Shown here piece after piece: positions 10,414 to 13,494 of a stretch of DNA of 13,494 nt. Each line of letters opens with the position of its first letter. Position 1 is the first letter of the stretch. Below the pieces are notes generated by a model. The model was not told the DNA's origin, ran no database searches, and was given only the letters and a program-made list of their open reading frames with translations. This DNA is from Bacteroidales bacterium (GTDB taxonomy: Bacteria > Bacteroidota > Bacteroidia > Bacteroidales > VadinHA17). Made by a program: the position numbers and the translations under genes. The stretch spans positions 1 through 13,494 of the forward strand of contig JADKBK010000037.1 of assembly GCA_016715075.1 (NCBI GenBank). Direction: 5' to 3'.

Positions 10414-12420
10414 TGGATAAAAGAATAAAAAGGAAGAAAAAACAACACCGCCTTGTTTGCCGCGCCCCCCGGGGGGGGGGGCGCGCGCCGCCGCCCCGCC
10501 CCCGCCGGCCCCGCCCGGGCCAAGGCCCGGCCCGCCGGACCCAAAAGCCCGGGGGGCGACAAAAAGCCCAAAAGAAAAAAAAAAAAAAAAAAGGGAAAAA
10601 AAAATTAAAAAAAGGGGGGGGCCAAGGTGGGAGGGGGGGGGGCCGGGAAAAAACAAAAAAAAAAAAAAGAAAAGAAACAAAAAAAAAACACAAAAAAAAA
10701 AAAAAAAAAAAAGGGGAAGGGGTTTTTGGGGCCCAACGAGGGGAAAAGGGGGCCTTTTTAAAAGACTTTTCCCAAAAAAAGGGGCCCGGGCCCCCCCCCC
10801 CCGCCGGGGGGGGGGGGGGGGGGGGGGGAAAAAAAAAAGGGAAAAAAGGCCCGAAAAAACGGGGAGGAAACCCCCCCCCGGGCCCCCGCCGGGGGGTCCC
10901 CGGCCCCCCCTCCCGGGGTGGCTGGGCGGAACTCGTTGAAAGTATTTATGGGCCGGAGCAGAGTTGAGGGGGTGGGGGTGGGGTTGGGGGGTTGGGGGGG
11001 GGGGGGGCGACAGGAATACCTTCAGGCCACGCGGGGGGGGTTGGCGGGGCCCTCCGGGGGGGCGGGCCGGGGCCTTCGCGGGACGGAAGGCGGCCGGGGC
11101 GGTTTTTGGGGGGGGGCGGGGGGGGGGAGTGGGCGGTTCCCCGGGCCCGGGGGCCCCCCCCCCCCCCACCGGCCCCCCCCCCAGCCCCTTCCTTTGGCCG
11201 GGGCCGGGTTTCCCCCGGGGGGGGGGGGGGGCCTCCCCGCGGGGTTCTTTGGGGGCCCTTGGGGGGGGACCCGCGTGCCGGGGCGTTTGTGCCGGGCGCC
11301 CCAGGCCACGGGCGCCCCGGGGGGCACCGCCCGCAGCCGCAGGTGTTTTTGGCCCGGGCGCCCCCGGCCCCCGGGGTTGGTCCCCCCCCCGGTACCTTTG
11401 CCCGGGCACCGGAGCCGGGGGGGGCCCCCCCGAATTTCGCCCCCCCCCCCCGTTTGCCCCCCCCCCCCCCTAATAACCGGAAAAAGAGCCCCACAAACCC
11501 CCCCCCCTGCCAAAGCAAGGTTGTTGCAATCCATTTACCGTGTTCAGAGTGGTGAAACTTCAATGGAATCGGTCCAAACAAAATTCTTTAGATAGGTCTA
11601 CACATAAACCATCTTACTATGGCAATATGCTGGCAGATGGCGAACACCTGGAAAGAATTTTTTTCCTGAAGACATTTAAGCATGCTCATGAAAGGACTGA
11701 CGAACGAAAAGCAGGTGAAACTATTGACAAATACCGATTATTCAACAATCTGTTGTCCAGTATGCCAATGGCGTTTAATCTTTTTCATCCGCTAAGGATG
11801 ATTAAAGAGAAATACCCTGATCTGTTTGACCGGATGATTCGGGACCTGTTTCCCGGGTTGCCGGTGTATAAGGTGGACGAAATATTATTAGAATATATTC
11901 CTAAGCCGAGTAATCAGTGAATCACCGATGATAAATCGGCAATGGATGCAGCCATTCTCTTTTCCGATCAGTTAAACAATAAATACATCATTGCCATTGA
12001 AACCAAATACACCGATAGTTTAGGCATAAATAAAGCAAAAAATAACGAGTTAAAAATAATAACAGCCACCGAATCAGGCTTATTTACAAATGAAGGCCTG
12101 GAGCACATTAACAAGGGATGCACACAGATTTACCGTAATTTTCTTTTAACAGAAAAGTATCGGATGGTTCATGGGTTTAAAGACTCGTTTTCGATTATAC
12201 TGGCTCCCAAAGATCATCCTTCAACAGATCGGGAGATAAAATCGTTAGTGAAATTTCTTAAACCAGAATACCAATACAAACTTAAAAAACACTCCCTCGA
12301 AGATTTTGTGTCTGCCCTTGGTAAAAATTGTCCTGTTGAATTTCAATCATGGTTGAAATGGTTTCACGACGATACCTTAATTTTGATAAAGTTGATTCCT
12401 TAATAAACGAACTTAGATAG
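10413..12420 (+). CDS. PGN_0703-type PD-(D/E)XK restriction nuclease, interrupted by junk sequence and indels
   Basis: This is a putative restriction endonuclease. The ATG at 10413 overlaps the previous TAA (TAATG), giving MDKRIKRK; one shift later NNTALFA can be read before readable sequence ends near 10462. It resumes at 11518 with RLLQSIYRVQSGE. After a shift near 11560 come YYGNMLADGEHLERIFFLK and DKYRLFNNLLSSMPMAFNLF, both characteristic of the PGN_0703 group. The nuclease core follows: DDKSAMDAAI (Asp), then AIETKY (12000-12014), fitting the D...(D/E)xK catalytic pattern. An in-frame TGA at 11918-11920 interrupts between EYIPKPSNQ and ITDDKSAMD, and one base change would make it TGG. 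A last indel near 12370 restores the more natural end RYLNFDKVDSLINELR (stop 12418-12420) in place of the frame ending at 12403. From 11518 onward there are about 300 codons, so only a short N-terminal part is lost. The neighbours suggest it is the cutting subunit of the system. Confidence 0.75.
10463..11515. other. Homopolymer-rich block, probable base-calling or assembly artefact
   Basis: About 1,050 bases consist almost wholly of runs of G, C and A up to more than 20 long, with T rare. The composition changes abruptly from about 40% G+C on both sides. The block sits inside one gene whose protein family needs only a few dozen residues at this place. Long ORFs on both strands here encode only Gly/Pro/Lys/Arg repeats and are not genes. 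Short ordinary-looking islands occur at about 10926-10964 and 11007-11032. The pattern resembles over-called low-quality traces. A true low-complexity repeat is less likely because the runs have no repeat unit. Confidence 0.85.
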
Positions 12421-12516
12421 CCATGATTTTCAAATCAGAACAAGAGTCGACTGTGTTTTCTCCATCCCAGTCTGCATCGAACACGTTTACTCTTCACTAT
12501 TCACTCACTTTTTAAC
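12421..12516. promoter_or_regulatory. Short gap before the methylase gene with a small dyad (TGATTTTCAAATCA)
   Basis: The roughly 95 bp gap is the widest spacing inside the operon. At 12424-12437 it holds a 14-base near-palindrome, TGATTT-TC-AAATCA, which could be a protein-binding half-site pair. It lacks the GC stem and T run of a terminator. I see no clear -7/-33 promoter pair. A separate promoter for the methylase is possible but not shown. Confidence 0.25.
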
Positions 12517-13494
12517 ATGAACTTCCCGTCCATAGATATTCAAGGTTCAATTATTTCCTCTGATTTGCTTGGCAGAATCCGTTCAGAACAAGCAAGCTTT
12601 CAGCAGGGGAAAGATTTCAGTAAAGAATTTACCAATGCAAAGCTTAAAGACGAAATCAGTTCTGCCTGGCAGGACGCCAAAGGCCAATGGATTATATTTC
12701 AGAATAAACTTTCGCGCTTACAGGAAGGGGAGACTGCCACAACCGAAACCCGTAACTTCTGGATAGTTCCATTATTAAGCAATCTTGGGTATAACCTAAG
12801 CTTTAGCCGGCATTCAGAAGAGCTCAATGGTAAGACTTTTCCGATTGCTTACCGCGACAGCCAGATTGATGGTTTCCCGGTTTATATAGGTGGTTTTAAC
12901 GAATCGTTGGACAAAAGACCCGAAAACAAGCAACTCCGTGTTTCACCTCATGCCATGGTTCAGGAGTATCTCAATTACAGCGAACACCTTTACGGACTGG
13001 TAACCAATGGAAGGCAATTAAGATTGCTCAGGGATGCCAGTCGTATCACCCGCTTAAGTTATGTGGAGTTCAACCTGCAGAAAATGATGGAAGAGGATCT
13101 GTATTCCGATTTCGTCCTGTTGTATCGACTTCTGCACGTGAGCCGTATGCCGGTGAAAATAGATGGCGGTGCTGAAAGCATTATTGAAAAGTACCATCAG
13201 GAAGGGCTGGAGGCTGGAAGTACTATTCGCAGCAAACTTGGCAATGCTGTAAAAGATACCATCAAAGCCCTGGCTAATGGGTTTATCAATCATCCGGACA
13301 ATACCGAACTTCGGCTTGCCTTGCAGGAGGGCAATCTGAACATCGACAAGTATTATCACCTCCAATTACGTATCATTTACCGATTGTTGTTCCTGTTTGT
13401 GATTGAAGAACGAAACCTGGTATTTGCCGAAAGTAAAACACCCGAAACCAAACGTTTTAACCAGATATATTTCAAGTATTACAGCCTTTACGCT
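12517..13494 (+). CDS. Eco57I/PglX/DrmMI-like restriction-methylase, N-terminal part, cut by the window edge
   Basis: From ATG 12517 a frame of 326 codons runs open to the last base of the window with no stop or indel. The product opens MNFPSIDIQGSIISSDLLG. Recognisable stretches follow: TTETRNFWIVPLLSNLGY, SPHAMVQEYLNYSEHLYGL, VTNGRQLRLLRDASRITRL, DLYSDFVLLYRLLHVSRMP, ESIIEKYHQEGLEAG and LRIIYRLLFLFVIEERNL. This layout is typical of the N-terminal region of large (over 1,000 residue) type IIG-like adenine methylases and restriction-methylases found in DISARM and BREX-type loci. The SAM-binding motif and the NPPY catalytic motif lie beyond the window and cannot be checked. It would methylate host DNA so that the helicase/nuclease genes upstream spare it. 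It is the only long gene here without a frameshift. Confidence 0.82.
   Translation, partial: MNFPSIDIQGSIISSDLLGRIRSEQASFQQGKDFSKEFTNAKLKDEISSAWQDAKGQWIIFQNKLSRLQEGETATTETRNFWIVPLLSNLGYNLSFSRHSEELNGKTFPIAYRDSQIDGFPVYIGGFNESLDKRPENKQLRVSPHAMVQEYLNYSEHLYGLVTNGRQLRLLRDASRITRLSYVEFNLQKMMEEDLYSDFVLLYRLLHVSRMPVKIDGGAESIIEKYHQEGLEAGSTIRSKLGNAVKDTIKALANGFINHPDNTELRLALQEGNLNIDKYYHLQLRIIYRLLFLFVIEERNLVFAESKTPETKRFNQIYFKYYSLYA

Noticed and set aside
10375..11595. Multiple overlapping ORFs of 96-344 codons on both strands
   Set aside because: They encode only Gly, Pro, Arg, Lys and Phe runs produced by homopolymers. None has a domain-like composition, and the real nuclease gene flanks and overlaps them.
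12569..12766. 65-codon plus-strand frame
   Set aside because: It is an out-of-frame shadow inside the methylase, whose own frame is open and shows family motifs throughout.
13054..13365. 103-codon minus-strand frame
   Set aside because: It is antisense to the conserved methylase N-terminal region and has no independent support.
1..13494. CRISPR array, tRNA, rRNA or insertion-sequence ends
   Set aside because: I saw no regularly spaced repeats, cloverleaf, rRNA-like sequence or terminal inverted repeats when reading the window.

Overview
The window looks like an accessory (defence-island) segment of a Bacteroidota genome or metagenome contig. The reasons are AT-rich genes, a TAnnTTTG-type -7 promoter element before the first gene, and a nuclease of the family named after Porphyromonas gingivalis PGN_0703. 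The organism cannot be named more closely from the sequence.

Layout, left to right. (1) 1-407 is a very AT-rich edge with one doubtful small minus-strand ORF. (2) 408-1040 is a small serine recombinase (resolvase/invertase type). (3) 1193-about 2070 is a fold-type II PLP-dependent enzyme related to the ACC deaminase / D-cysteine desulfhydrase group. (4) 2397-7588 is one very large (about 1,730 codons) YprA/MrfA-family SF2 helicase with a DUF1998-like region, equivalent to DISARM DrmA plus DrmB in one chain, ending in a Vsr/DUF559-like nuclease domain. (5) 7594-10413 is a DrmD-like SNF2-type helicase. (6) 10413-12420 is a PGN_0703-type PD-(D/E)XK nuclease whose N-terminal part is interrupted by about 1 kb of homopolymer junk. 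(7) From 12517 to the right edge is the N-terminal 326 residues of a large Eco57I/PglX/DrmMI-like restriction-methylase.

Genes 4-7 are co-oriented. Genes 4/5 lie 5 bp apart and genes 5/6 overlap as TAATG. They form a DISARM-related defence operon: two different SF2 ATPases, a stand-alone nuclease, a nuclease domain fused to the first helicase, and a modification enzyme. No DrmC-type phospholipase D gene is in view, and the first helicase has lost most of the zinc-ligand cysteines expected in its relatives. The likely job is self/non-self discrimination by methylation and attack on unmodified invading DNA. This is inferred from family membership and gene order.

Sequence quality matters for every reader. 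Nearly all genes are broken by single-base indels, many in homopolymers, yet protein similarity continues in another frame with conserved motifs intact. The block 10463-11515 is made of long G, C and A runs and looks like unreadable base calls, not biology. I therefore treat most breaks as sequence errors and describe each gene as one unit, giving the frame changes.
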